Of a DNA stretch of 64,000 nt, positions 45,630 through 54,955 are shown piece by piece (positions within the stretch are counted from its first letter, which is position 1; every line of letters begins with the position of its first letter). The notes beneath the pieces were generated by a model. That model was given only the letters and a program-made list of their open reading frames with translations. It had not been told where the DNA came from and did not search any database. Both the position numbers and the translations under genes were made by a program. The DNA lies in assembly GCF_009827515.1 (NCBI RefSeq), contig NZ_WTYO01000002.1, positions 124,001 to 188,000 of the forward strand, written 5' to 3'. This stretch comes from Pelagerythrobacter marinus. Its GTDB lineage: Bacteria; Pseudomonadota; Alphaproteobacteria; Sphingomonadales; Sphingomonadaceae.

Positions 45630-46993
45630 TGGCGCAGGACAAACCCCGGCTGCTGGTGGTCGAGGACGACGAGGGCCTGCAGGCGCAGCTCAAGTGGGCT
45701 TACGAGGATTTCGAGATCGTCGCGGCCCGCGACCGCGAATCGGCGCTCGCCGCGTTGCGGTCCGATGCGCCGCCGGTCGTCACGCTCGACCTTGGCCTGC
45801 CGCCCGATCCGGACGGGGTGAGCGAAGGGTTCGCGGTGCTCGACGCGATCATGGCGCTCAAGCCCGATACGAAGGTCATCGTCGCATCGGGCCACTCGGC
45901 CCGCGAGAGCGCGCTCGAGGCGATCTCGCGCGGGGCTTACGACTTCTACCGCAAGCCGGTCGATATCGACGAGCTGGGCCTGATCGTGCGCCGCGCGTTC
46001 AACTTGTGGGAGATGGAGCAGGAAAACGCGCGTCTCGCGCTGCGCAGCCCGGAAGGCAAGACCGTGCTCGGCAGCCTGATCACCGCGGCGCCCGAAATGA
46101 TGAAGGTCGCGCGTACGATCGAACGGGTCGCGAATACCGACGTCTCGGTCATGCTCCTCGGCGCGAGCGGCACGGGCAAGGAACTGCTCGCCCGCGGTCT
46201 GCACGATGCCAGCGGCCGTGCGGCGGGGCGCTTCGTCGCGATCAACTGCGCCGCGATTCCCGAAACCCTGCTCGAGGCGGAACTGTTCGGACACGAGAAA
46301 GGGGCCTTCACCGGGGCGGTGAAAACGACCGAGGGGAAGATCGAGCAGGCCCATGGCGGCACGCTGTTTCTCGACGAAGTGGGCGACATTCCGCTGCCCC
46401 TCCAGGTCAAGCTGCTGCGCTTCCTCCAGGAACGGCAGATCGAGCGCCTCGGCGGACGCAGCGCGATCGACGTGGACACGCGGATCGTCTGCGCGACGCA
46501 CCAGGATCTCGAGGCGATGACGCGCGAGGGGCGCTTCCGCGAGGACCTGTTCTACCGGCTGGCGGAAATCGTGATCAAGATCCCCCCCCTGTCCCAGCGG
46601 CCGGGCGATCCCGTCCTCCTTGCCAAGGCCTTCCTCAAGCGCATGGCGGCGGAAATGAACCCGGCGATCAAGGGTTTCGCACCCGACGCCCTCGCCGCGA
46701 TCGACGCCTGGAACTGGCCCGGCAATGTCCGCGAGCTGGAAAACCGGGTCAAGCGCGCGGTCATCATGGCCGATGGAAAGCTGGTCGGCGCGGCCGACCT
46801 CGACCTGGAGGACGCGCTGGAGGAAGAGGCGCTGCCGCTCAATATCAAGAGCGCGCGCGAGCGGGCCGACCGGCGCGTGATCCGGCAGGCACTGTCGCGC
46901 AGCGAAGGCAATATCTCGAAGGCGGCAAAGCTGCTCGGGATCAGCCGGCCGACCCTCTACGACCTGCTCAAGCAGTACGATCTGCAGGGCTGA
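45629..46993 (+). CDS. prsR: PrsR-type sigma-54 response regulator
   Basis: NtrC-like transcription activator. 454 residues: receiver domain with phospho-acceptor Asp54 (VVTLDLGLPP) and Lys109, AAA+ domain with GASGTGKE (178-185) and the sigma-54 contact loop GAFTGA (225-230), and a C-terminal Fis-type HTH (EGNISKAAKLLGISRPTLYDLL). All motifs are intact. Expected to activate sigma-54 promoters for exopolysaccharide-associated genes. Confidence 0.94.
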   Translation: MAQDKPRLLVVEDDEGLQAQLKWAYEDFEIVAARDRESALAALRSDAPPVVTLDLGLPPDPDGVSEGFAVLDAIMALKPDTKVIVASGHSARESALEAISRGAYDFYRKPVDIDELGLIVRRAFNLWEMEQENARLALRSPEGKTVLGSLITAAPEMMKVARTIERVANTDVSVMLLGASGTGKELLARGLHDASGRAAGRFVAINCAAIPETLLEAELFGHEKGAFTGAVKTTEGKIEQAHGGTLFLDEVGDIPLPLQVKLLRFLQERQIERLGGRSAIDVDTRIVCATHQDLEAMTREGRFREDLFYRLAEIVIKIPPLSQRPGDPVLLAKAFLKRMAAEMNPAIKGFAPDALAAIDAWNWPGNVRELENRVKRAVIMADGKLVGAADLDLEDALEEEALPLNIKSARERADRRVIRQALSRSEGNISKAAKLLGISRPTLYDLLKQYDLQG

Positions 46994-46997
46994 GCCG

Positions 46998-48743
46998 ATG
47001 GCGGGCAGGGGCACGATCGCGCTGCTGGCGCTGGCAATGGCCGCCTGTTCGCAGCCACAGCCGGCATCCGACCCGGTCGACGTCGCGGTCGCCGCGATGG
47101 AGCGGGGCGATCCGCTGGGGGCCGAGATCGCGCTGCGGCGCCAGCTCGACCGCGGCACCGCGCGCGAGGAGCTGGCCGCCTATCTCGGCGAGGCCGAGCT
47201 GCTCCAGGGCGACCTGGTGGCGGCGCGGGCCTGGCTGGGAGGCGGCCAGTTCTCGCCAGGCACGCGGGCGCGGGGTTTCCGCATCCTGGGCAGGCTGGAA
47301 ATGCGCGAGGGCAACCTCGCCGCCGCGGGCGCGGCGTTCGACCGCGCTCTGCGGATCGCGCCCGACGATCCCCGCCTGTGGAGCGATATCGGCCGCCTGC
47401 GCTATCTCGGCGGAGAGCAGGCGCAGGCGATCGCGGCGAGCGAGCGCGCGGTGGAACTGGCGCCGCGCAATGCCGAGGCGCTGCACCTGCGCGGACAGCT
47501 CGTGCGCGATGCGCACGGAATGGAGGCGGCGCTGCCGTGGTTCGAGGCCGCGCTGGAGGTGGAGCCGGCGAACGTCGATCTCCTCGCGGATAGTGCCGCC
47601 ACGCTGGGCGAGCTTGGCCGCGCGCCGGAAATGCTCGCGCAGGTCCGCGAGATGGCCGGGCTGGCGCCGCGCGATCCGCGCGTCCTGCTCTACCAGGCGG
47701 TGCTGGCGGCGCGGGCGGGCGAATTCGGCCTGGCGCGCGACCTCCTCGCGCGCGGGGGCTCTGCCCGGCGGATCGACGCCGCGGCCCGTTTGACCGGTGC
47801 CGTCGTCGATCTCGAAACGGGCAACCCTGCCAGCGCGGCGCAGGTGCTCGATCGTCTGCTGCGCGAACAGCCGGACAACCGGCGCGTCCGGCAACTTCTG
47901 GTGCGCGCGCTCCACCTCGCGGGCAACAACCGCGAACTGGTCTATCGCTTCGCCGCGGCCGCGCGGGCCGAGGATGCCGACCGCTACCTGGTGCAGACCG
48001 TGGGCCGGGCTTACGAGGCGCTGGGCGAACGCGAGCAGGCCGCGCCTTTCCTGGAGCGGGCGGCCGCGCCCATGCCTGACAGCCCGGTCCTGCTGGCAAG
48101 CGGCAGGCCCGGCGGTCCGCTCACACTGGGCGAAGCGCCAAGCGGGATCGAGACACAGGCCTATATCCGCGCGGCGCTGGCGGAAGGCAGGACCGCACAG
48201 GCCATGGCTGCGGCCAAGGCCTTCCTCGGCCGCTTCCCCGGCTCGGCCGATGCGCGGAGCCTTGCCGGCGATGTGCACCTCGCTGCCGGCCGGCCGCGCG
48301 AGGCGATCGAAAGCTATCGCGCGGCGGCGGCCATTCGCCGGCCCTGGCCGCTGGCGCGCCGAATGCTCGCAGCCCACGCGGCCATCGACGATCGCGCCGG
48401 GGCGGAGTGGCTCCTGGCCAACCAGCTCGCGAGCGAGCCGGCCAATCGCGAGGCGCTGGCGCTGGCCGCCCGGCTTGCCTTCGAGGACGACTGGCTCGAT
48501 GGCGCCGAGGCCCTGCTGCGCCGCGCGCTCGCCCTGGGCGGCGCGCAGGACCCCGGGCTGTTGTCGCTCGCCGCGCGGGCCGCGGCGCGCGCGGGGCGGC
48601 AGGAAGAGGCGAGGGAACTGGCCATGCGCGCATTCCGCCTGCAACGCCGGCACCGCGGCGCGCGCGCGGCGCTCGCGCAGGTCCTGCGCGGTGACGGCGC
48701 ACCGGCGCAGGCGGCGGTGGAAGCGCTGGCGAGCGCCCCCTAG
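46998..48743 (+). CDS. TPR-repeat lipoprotein, PrsT-like
   Basis: 581 residues. Lipobox-like end of the leader (LALAMAACSQP) suggests a lipid-anchored periplasmic protein. The rest is helical TPR-type repeats (LGRLEMREGNLAAAGAAFDRAL, LWSDIGRLRYLGGEQAQAIAASERA). Position right after prsR corresponds to PrsT of PEP-CTERM systems, but PrsT is usually near 900 residues, so this is a shorter relative or a distinct TPR protein. Begins 4 bp after the prsR stop. Confidence 0.8.
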   Translation: MAGRGTIALLALAMAACSQPQPASDPVDVAVAAMERGDPLGAEIALRRQLDRGTAREELAAYLGEAELLQGDLVAARAWLGGGQFSPGTRARGFRILGRLEMREGNLAAAGAAFDRALRIAPDDPRLWSDIGRLRYLGGEQAQAIAASERAVELAPRNAEALHLRGQLVRDAHGMEAALPWFEAALEVEPANVDLLADSAATLGELGRAPEMLAQVREMAGLAPRDPRVLLYQAVLAARAGEFGLARDLLARGGSARRIDAAARLTGAVVDLETGNPASAAQVLDRLLREQPDNRRVRQLLVRALHLAGNNRELVYRFAAAARAEDADRYLVQTVGRAYEALGEREQAAPFLERAAAPMPDSPVLLASGRPGGPLTLGEAPSGIETQAYIRAALAEGRTAQAMAAAKAFLGRFPGSADARSLAGDVHLAAGRPREAIESYRAAAAIRRPWPLARRMLAAHAAIDDRAGAEWLLANQLASEPANREALALAARLAFEDDWLDGAEALLRRALALGGAQDPGLLSLAARAAARAGRQEEARELAMRAFRLQRRHRGARAALAQVLRGDGAPAQAAVEALASAP

Positions 48744-48797
48744 GCGCGCGGCAGACCCCGTGCCCGGGGCGGCTCGACAAGGCGCTGGCAAGCCGGC

Positions 48798-49784
48798 ATG
48801 GCCTGCGCCGTGCGCGCTTCGATCCTCCCCCGCATCGATCCGATGGTCAGGCTGTTGGTGGTCGCCATCCTGCTGGCCACGCTGTTGCCCGCGGCCGGGG
48901 CTGGAAAGGCGGTCGCGCAGGCGGTTTCGAGCCTCGCGATCTTCCTGCTGTTCTTCCTCAACGGGCTGCGGCTGGCGCGCGGCGATGTCCTCAAGGGGCT
49001 GGGGCAAGGGCGGTTCCTGCTGCCGCTGGTGGCCTGGTGCTTCGGCGCGATGGCGCTGGCCGGGCTCGCGCTCTCGCGCCTCGTCGATGGCCACGTGCCG
49101 GGCGAAATCGCGATCGGGTTCCTCTTTCTCGGCACGCTGGCGTCCACCGTGCAATCCGCCACGGCCTATACCTCGCTCGCCGGGGGCAACGTCGCCGCCT
49201 CGGTCGTCGCGGCCGCGCTGCTGAACATTCTCGGCGTCTTCGTCACGGCCCCGCTCTTCGCCCTGCTGGGCGGGTTCGCGACGGTCGACGTGGGCTGGGG
49301 CGCGCTTGGACGGATACTGGCACTGCTGGTCCTGCCCTTCGTGCTCGGCCAGGCGCTCCAGGGGCTGGGCCGCGCCTGGGTGACGGGGCATCCGCGGCTC
49401 GTGACCTGGCTGGACCGCGCGGCCATCGCGATCGCCGTCTATGTCGCCTTCTCGGCCGCGGTCGAACAGGGCATCTGGCAGGCGCTGGGCACCTGGCAAT
49501 GGATCGTCGTCGGCGCCGCGCTGGCCGGCCTGCTGCTGTTCGCGTTCGGCGGGGGCTGGCTGCTCGGGGGCGCGCTGCGGCTGCCCCGGGCGACCCGCAT
49601 TTCCTTCATGTTCGCCGGCGCGCACAAGAGCGTGGTGAGCGGCGCGCCGATCGCGCTGATCCTGTTCGGCGCGGAGCGGGCGGGCCTGATCCTCGTGCCG
49701 CTGCTCGCCTATCACCTGTTCCAGCTGATCGTTTCGGTGCCGCTCGCTACGCGTCTGGCGATGCGTTCCCGCCCGTCGGAGTGA
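48798..49784 (+). CDS. bile acid:sodium symporter-like (YfeH/SBF-like) transporter
   Basis: 328 residues, nine or ten membrane helices, matching the SBF-like group. Visible are FFLNGLRLARG in the third span, and LASTVQSATAYTSLAGGNVAAS, the crossing region with an uncharged pocket. ATG 48798 is chosen because homologues have about 15 residues before the first helix (SILPRIDPMVRLL); ATG 48843 is the alternative. Substrate unknown. The 3' end overlaps the convergent DUF475 gene by 38 bp. Confidence 0.85.
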   Translation: MACAVRASILPRIDPMVRLLVVAILLATLLPAAGAGKAVAQAVSSLAIFLLFFLNGLRLARGDVLKGLGQGRFLLPLVAWCFGAMALAGLALSRLVDGHVPGEIAIGFLFLGTLASTVQSATAYTSLAGGNVAASVVAAALLNILGVFVTAPLFALLGGFATVDVGWGALGRILALLVLPFVLGQALQGLGRAWVTGHPRLVTWLDRAAIAIAVYVAFSAAVEQGIWQALGTWQWIVVGAALAGLLLFAFGGGWLLGGALRLPRATRISFMFAGAHKSVVSGAPIALILFGAERAGLILVPLLAYHLFQLIVSVPLATRLAMRSRPSE

Positions 49785-50826
49785 CCGGCTGACGGCGGTT
49801 GTGGCGCACCGACCAGGCCAGCGAGATCAGGATCAGCGTCGCCCCGATCAGGCCGGTGATCGTTTCCGGAACGTGGAAGCGGGCAGAGAACAGCATGATC
49901 CCGCCCAGCGCGATGATCGCCCAGAAAGCCCCATGTTCGAGGAAACGGTACTGCGCCAGCGTGCCTTTCTCCACCAGGTGGATTGTCATCGAGCGCACGA
50001 ACATCGCGCCGATCGACAGGCCGAGCGCGATCACGATCATGTTGTTCGACAGGGCGAATGCGCCGATCACGCCGTCGAAGCTGAAGGAGGCGTCGAGCAC
50101 CTCGAGGTAGAGGAACCCGCCCAGCCCGCTGCGCACCGCCGCGCCGGCCAGTCGCTGTTTCTCTTCGTGGATCTCGAGGATCTTGTTGACGCCCTGCACG
50201 GCGATGAAGGTGACCAGGCCCAGGATGCCGGCGACGAGGAAGGTCAGGGCCTCTTCCGGCTCCAGCATCGCGGAAATGCCCCACAGGACCAGCAGCAGGA
50301 ACGCGATCTCCGCCGCCGGGAGCGCGGCGAAGCGCGACAGGTGCCGCTCTATCACCGCGATCCAGTGAATGTCCTTCTCGTTGTCGAAGAAGAACTTCAG
50401 GCCCACCATGGCCAGGAAGGCCCCGCCGAAACCGGCGATGCCGACGTGGGCCGAGCTCACGATAGCCTCGTACTCCTGCGGCCGGTTGAGCGAGAGGTCG
50501 ATCGTGTCGATCGGCCCCAGCCCTGCCGCGATCGCGACAATGGCGAGCGGGAAGACGATGCGGGTGCCGAACACCGCGATCGCGATGCCCCAGATCAGGA
50601 AGCGCCGTTGCCAGACCGGGTCCATGTGCCGCAGCACCGTGGCGTTGACCACGGCGTTGTCGAAGCTGAGCGAAATCTCGAGGATCGAGAGGACCAGGAT
50701 GATCCACAGCATCGACAGCGTGCCGGCGAGCGTGCCGGTGCTGGACCAGCCGTACCAGATCCCCAGCGCGAAGCAGGTCGCGGTGAAGACCAGCGAGAAC
50801 TTGTAGAAGCGAAGCAGCGTGGCCAT
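49747..50826 (-). CDS. DUF475 (TerC-like) membrane protein
   Basis: 359 residues with about nine helices, of the DUF475 family related to TerC/Alx. Conserved acidic membrane motifs are visible: ISLSFDNAVVNATVLR and, in the second half, LDASFSFDGVIGAFALSNN, a paired repeat typical of metal-ion exporters in this superfamily. Role in metal homeostasis is inferred from the superfamily. ATG 50826 gives MATLLRFYKFS. Confidence 0.88.
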   Translation of the reverse strand: MATLLRFYKFSLVFTATCFALGIWYGWSSTGTLAGTLSMLWIILVLSILEISLSFDNAVVNATVLRHMDPVWQRRFLIWGIAIAVFGTRIVFPLAIVAIAAGLGPIDTIDLSLNRPQEYEAIVSSAHVGIAGFGGAFLAMVGLKFFFDNEKDIHWIAVIERHLSRFAALPAAEIAFLLLVLWGISAMLEPEEALTFLVAGILGLVTFIAVQGVNKILEIHEEKQRLAGAAVRSGLGGFLYLEVLDASFSFDGVIGAFALSNNMIVIALGLSIGAMFVRSMTIHLVEKGTLAQYRFLEHGAFWAIIALGGIMLFSARFHVPETITGLIGATLILISLAWSVRHNRRQPVTPTGGNASPDA

Positions 50827-50923
50827 GCGGCGATCCCGTGAAATGGACGGCTGGAACGAGGCGGCGGACCGGTCACCGCGCCGGCTAGGAAATCCGGCGC
50901 CGGAGCGCAAGTTCCCGTGCGGG

Positions 50924-51793
50924 CTACTTCGGCTGGTAGGTCTGCGCCTCGCCGGGGAACGATCGGTCGCGGACTTCCGCGGCATAGGTCGCGGCGGCCC
51001 GGGAAATCACCTCGGCCATCTCCTCGTAGCGTTTCACGAAGCGCGGCACGCGTTCGAACATGCCCAGCATGTCTTCGCAGACGAGGACCTGGCCGTCGCA
51101 CTGGGCCGAGGCCCCGATCCCGATCGTCGGGCAAGAGACGCCCTCGGTCACCGAGATCGCGATCGGTTCGACGACGCCTTCGACCACGATCGCGAAGGCC
51201 CCGGCCTCGTCCAGCGCCTTGGCATCGCCGACGATCTTCTCCGCCTCCGCATCGCTGCGCCCGCGGGCGGCATAGCCGCCGAGGACGTTGACCGCCTGCG
51301 GCGTCAGTCCGACGTGGCCCATCACGGGAATGCCGCGCTCGGCCAGGAAGGCGACCGTCTCGGCCATGGCCGCGCCGCCCTCCAGCTTGACCCCAGCAGC
51401 GCCGCTTTCCTTCAGCAGGCGCGATGCGCTCTCGAACGCTTGCCGGGGCGATGCCTCGTAGCTGCCGAAAGGCATGTCGACGATGACGACCGAGTGGTAG
51501 CTGCCGCGCACGACCGCGGCGGCGTGGTTGGCCATCATTTCCAGCGTCACCGGGATCGTGGAGGGCAGGCCGTAGATTACCTGGGCCAGCGAATCGCCGA
51601 CCAGCAGCAGGTCGCAATGCTCGTCGAGCAGCTGGGCCTGGCGGGCGGTATAGGCGGTCAGCATGACGAGCGGCTGCTCGGTCACGCCGTCCTTCTTGCG
51701 CTGGCGTATCTTCGGCACGGTCAGCCGGCGCATCGGCTGCGGCGTGGGCGTGGCGCGGCTGGTCGCGGTATCGAGCTGGAAGGTCGTGGACAT
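50924..51793 (-). CDS. panB: 3-methyl-2-oxobutanoate hydroxymethyltransferase
   Basis: First committed step of pantothenate synthesis: adds a hydroxymethyl from methylene-THF to 2-oxoisovalerate. 289 residues with the family sequences [31 protein letters not shown] and the Mg-binding GHVGLTPQ. N terminus is about 20 residues longer than E. coli PanB. No panC or panD nearby. The 115-bp gap to the divergent symporter gene holds both promoters. Confidence 0.95.
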   Translation of the reverse strand: MSTTFQLDTATSRATPTPQPMRRLTVPKIRQRKKDGVTEQPLVMLTAYTARQAQLLDEHCDLLLVGDSLAQVIYGLPSTIPVTLEMMANHAAAVVRGSYHSVVIVDMPFGSYEASPRQAFESASRLLKESGAAGVKLEGGAAMAETVAFLAERGIPVMGHVGLTPQAVNVLGGYAARGRSDAEAEKIVGDAKALDEAGAFAIVVEGVVEPIAISVTEGVSCPTIGIGASAQCDGQVLVCEDMLGMFERVPRFVKRYEEMAEVISRAAATYAAEVRDRSFPGEAQTYQPK

Positions 51794-51908
51794 GCCCCGG
51801 TTCTAGCGGCGTTGGGGGCAAGCGCCAACCGCGCCCTTGGCCTTTGGTCGAAAACTTGCAACAGGGCTTTCAACAGGGGCAGAATCGTTGAGAGGGAGAG
51901 ATACCGGG

Positions 51909-53342
51909 ATGGTCGCAAGTGCAGGTGCGCAAGCAGGTGAGCAGGGCTGGTCCTCGCGCACGGCATTCATCCTGGCGGCCGTCGGCGCCGCCGTGGGTCT
52001 CGGCAACATCTGGCGTTTCCCGACCCTTGCGGGCGAAAACGGGGGCGGGGCCTTCGTCCTTGTCTACCTGGTCTGCGTCCTCCTGATCGGCCTGCCGCTG
52101 ATGTTGTCCGAATTCGTGGTCGGCCGGGCGGGACAGTCCGACGCGATCGGCTCGGTCGCCCGCGTGGCGGAGGAATCGCGCGTTTCGCGCAAGTGGCGCC
52201 TTTTCGGCGGGATCGAGATCCTCGCCGGGTTCCTGATCCTCTCGTTCTACTCGGTCGTCGCCGGCTGGGTCCTCTATTACATCTGGCTTTCGGGCGGCGA
52301 TTTCTTCGGCAACCTCTTCGCGGGCGAACCGCTGCGGGGCGCGTTCTCCGACATGGGGCAGGATGCCGTCAGCGGGATGATGGGCGAGCTGTTCGCGAGC
52401 CCCGGCCGCCTGATCGGGGTCCACGCCCTGTTCATGGTCGCGACCATCACCATCGTCGCCAGCGGGGTGCACGACGGAATCGAGAAGGCGGCCACCTGGC
52501 TCATGCCTGCGTTCTTCTTCCTTCTGCTCGGCATCACGATCTACGGCGCGTTCACCGGCGACTTCGAACGGGCGCTGGCCTTCATGTTCACCCCCGATTT
52601 CTCCAAGCTCACGGCCCCGGCGATCAACGAGGCGCTGGGCCAGGCGTTCTTCTCGCTCAGCCTCGCCTCGGGCGCGCTGATCACTTACGGCGCCTATGTC
52701 GGGCGCGAGGTGAACCTGGCGCCCACCGCGGCCACGATCAGCGTTGCCGATACCGGCGTGGCGCTGATCGCGGGCCTGATGATCTTCCCGATCGTCTTTG
52801 CCGTCGGCCTGGACCCTTCGGCCGGCCCGGCGCTGATCTTCCAGTCGCTGCCGGTCGCGTTCCAGACGATGCCCGGCGGCTCGCTGATCGGGTTGCTCTT
52901 CTTCGTCCTGATCTTCTTCGCCGCCCTGACCAGCTCGATCTCGCTGCTCGAAGGGCCCACCGCCTGGGCGATCGACCGCTTCGGCCTGCGCCGTCCCGCG
53001 GCCGCGATCATGATCGGCGGCGGGGCCTTCGTCATCGGCATTGCCTGCGCGCTGGGATACAACGTCTGGTCCGACGTGCGCCCGCTCGGCTTCTGGAGCA
53101 TTTTTGCCGAGGCCGACATTCTCGATACGCTGGACGGCTTTACCGGCAAGCTCATGCTGCCGCTGGCCGGCCTGCTGATGTCGATCTTCGTCGGGTGGAA
53201 GGCCGATCGCCGGCTGGTCGAGATGCAGAGCGGCCTGAGCGGGGGGCTGTTCCTCGCCTGGCGCTTCCTGGTCGCCTGGGTGTGCCCGATCGCGGTGGCC
53301 CTGATCCTGGTCTTCGGCCTGTTCCCCGAACTGCTGGTGTAG
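51909..53342 (+). CDS. sodium-dependent NSS-family symporter
   Basis: Neurotransmitter:sodium symporter family; bacterial members usually import amino acids with Na+. 477 residues and twelve predicted helices. The unwound first helix with the GNIWRFP motif is clear, followed by ENGGGAF. ATG 51909 lies eight bases after a GAGAGGGAGAG ribosome site; the longer upstream frame is not credible. Substrate not determinable. Confidence 0.93.
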   Translation: MVASAGAQAGEQGWSSRTAFILAAVGAAVGLGNIWRFPTLAGENGGGAFVLVYLVCVLLIGLPLMLSEFVVGRAGQSDAIGSVARVAEESRVSRKWRLFGGIEILAGFLILSFYSVVAGWVLYYIWLSGGDFFGNLFAGEPLRGAFSDMGQDAVSGMMGELFASPGRLIGVHALFMVATITIVASGVHDGIEKAATWLMPAFFFLLLGITIYGAFTGDFERALAFMFTPDFSKLTAPAINEALGQAFFSLSLASGALITYGAYVGREVNLAPTAATISVADTGVALIAGLMIFPIVFAVGLDPSAGPALIFQSLPVAFQTMPGGSLIGLLFFVLIFFAALTSSISLLEGPTAWAIDRFGLRRPAAAIMIGGGAFVIGIACALGYNVWSDVRPLGFWSIFAEADILDTLDGFTGKLMLPLAGLLMSIFVGWKADRRLVEMQSGLSGGLFLAWRFLVAWVCPIAVALILVFGLFPELLV

Positions 53343-53520
53343 CTTCACGCCGCTGTCGCCTCCGCCGCGCGCGGCGGCGATGCGGGAAACATGCATCGAA
53401 TCGCGGCCTCGTGCGTTGCAGGGGGGACCCCCGGTGGGAAATGCCCGCCGCTGGCGGCCAGGTGGCCGGCCGCAAGGCCGGGACCGAGGCCGGTTTCTCC
53501 CCTGGACGAACGGAGCCGCA

Positions 53521-54150
53521 ATGCGAGAGTCCGACAGTTCCGAGATGGAAGCCCCCGAGACATTGCCCGGGGTCGGCGAGGCCATCTGCAATTGCCGCGC
53601 CTGCCCCATCGGGGCGCTCGACAACCGCGCCGTCATGGGCGAGGGCCCGCGCGACGCGCCGCTGATGATCGTCGGCGAACAGCCGGGCGATGTAGAGGAT
53701 CGCGCGGGCCGGCCCTTCGTCGGGCCGGCCGGGCGCCTGCTCGACCAGCGGCTTGCAAAGGCCGGCATCGAGCGCGAGCGGGCCTATCTCACCAACGCCG
53801 TGAAGCATTTCAAGTTCGCCCGCCGGGGCAAGCGGCGGCTGCACAAGTCGCCCACGACCGGAGAGATCGACACCTGCCGCTGGTGGCTCGAACGCGAACG
53901 CGCGATCGTCGCGCCGCGCCTCGTCCTGGCGCTGGGCGTCAGCGCGGCGCGCGGGGTGCTGGGCAAGACGGTCCGCATCTCCCGCTCGCGGGGGGAGGGG
54001 ATCACGCTCGGCGACGGGGCGGAAGCCTGGGTCACGGCCCATCCGTCGTACCTCCTGCGGTTGAGCGGCGGGAAGAAGGCGGAGCAGGAGCGGCTTTTCG
54101 ATGCCGACCTGGCCGCTGTGAAGGATCGCCTGGAGGAACTGACCCGATGA
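53521..54150 (+). CDS. udgX: UdgX-family uracil-DNA binding glycosylase
   Basis: Uracil-DNA glycosylase superfamily member of the UdgX type, which excises uracil and stays covalently bound to the abasic site. 209 residues. Motif A GEQPG (52-56), the UdgX-specific loop GKRRLH with His108, and the HPSYLLR motif near the C terminus. Candidate iron-sulfur ligands are Cys25, Cys28, Cys119 and perhaps His96, which replaces the family 4 cysteine in NAVKH. ATG 53521 is preferred over the upstream frame. Stand-alone; no radical-SAM partner gene adjacent. Confidence 0.9.
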   Translation: MRESDSSEMEAPETLPGVGEAICNCRACPIGALDNRAVMGEGPRDAPLMIVGEQPGDVEDRAGRPFVGPAGRLLDQRLAKAGIERERAYLTNAVKHFKFARRGKRRLHKSPTTGEIDTCRWWLERERAIVAPRLVLALGVSAARGVLGKTVRISRSRGEGITLGDGAEAWVTAHPSYLLRLSGGKKAEQERLFDADLAAVKDRLEELTR

Positions 54151-54201
54151 GCGACCGCGCCGGCCCGCGCCTTTTCCACTCCCGGCCGCCCGGGGGCGCC
54201 C

Positions 54202-54936
54202 TTGGCTGAGCGGGGCGCCGGCATCTCTCGCCGCATCGGTCGTTTTCGCGGCGACTTGCGCGTGGCTGCCCTGCTGATCGTGGCCGGCATCCTGCTGGCG
54301 GGGCGCGGCTGGCTGGCGGACCACCCGCAGCACAATCCCTGGGCGCCGCTCGACCTCGACGACCCGCCGGGATGGGCGACGCGCACGAAGCTGCTCGCGC
54401 TGAAGGACGACCTGGCCGAATGCCGCGCGGTGCTGGAGCGCAGCGATGTTTCCTTTCGCGCGCTGGAGAGCCAGGGAGAGGGCGCCTGCCACCGCCCCGA
54501 CCGCACCGTGATCGAAACGCTGCCGCTTGCGCCGCGCGTACCGCCCACGACCTGCCCGGTGGCGGTCGGGCTGGAGCTATGGCTGCGCGATATCGTCCAG
54601 CCAGCCGCGCGCCGCCACTTCGGCGCCGAGGTCAGCCGGATCGAGCACATGGGCGCCTATAGCTGCCGCCGGCTCTACGGCCGATCCGAAGGGCGGTGGA
54701 GCGAACATGCGACCGGCAACGCGATCGACATCGGCGGTTTCGTGCTGGAGGACGGACGCCGGATCAGCGTGCTCGGCGACTGGCCGGGGGAGGGGGAGGC
54801 GGCGCAGTTCCTGCGCGAGGTGCGCAATGGTGCCTGCCCGCTGTTCGCGACGGTCCTTTCGCCCGATTACAACGCGGCCCACGCCAACCATTTCCACTTC
54901 GACCAGTCGGGCCGCTACACCGGGGTCTGTCGGTGA
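54202..54936 (+). CDS. extensin family protein
   Basis: 244 residues: N-terminal membrane anchor (about 20-36), then a D-Ala-D-Ala carboxypeptidase-like extensin domain. Metal or catalytic residues are suggested by EHATGNAIDIGGF and HANHFHFD, and four or five cysteines may form disulfides (ECRAVLE, GACHRP, YSCRRL, GACPLF). The start is a TTG at 54202, the only candidate in frame after the preceding stop; see the finding about the overlapping ATG at 54147. Confidence 0.85.
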   Translation: MAERGAGISRRIGRFRGDLRVAALLIVAGILLAGRGWLADHPQHNPWAPLDLDDPPGWATRTKLLALKDDLAECRAVLERSDVSFRALESQGEGACHRPDRTVIETLPLAPRVPPTTCPVAVGLELWLRDIVQPAARRHFGAEVSRIEHMGAYSCRRLYGRSEGRWSEHATGNAIDIGGFVLEDGRRISVLGDWPGEGEAAQFLREVRNGACPLFATVLSPDYNAAHANHFHFDQSGRYTGVCR

Positions 54937-54955
54937 CGGTTCGCGCGGTGGGCGA

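Noticed and set aside
45229-47793. 854-codon plus-strand frame across prsK, prsR and the TPR gene
   Set aside because: Crosses three well-supported genes in a different frame, with translation dominated by Arg, Gly and Ala.
46968-49715. 915-codon frame antisense to the TPR and SBF-like genes
   Set aside because: Arg/Gln-rich translation typical of antisense shadow frames in GC-rich DNA, spanning two real genes.
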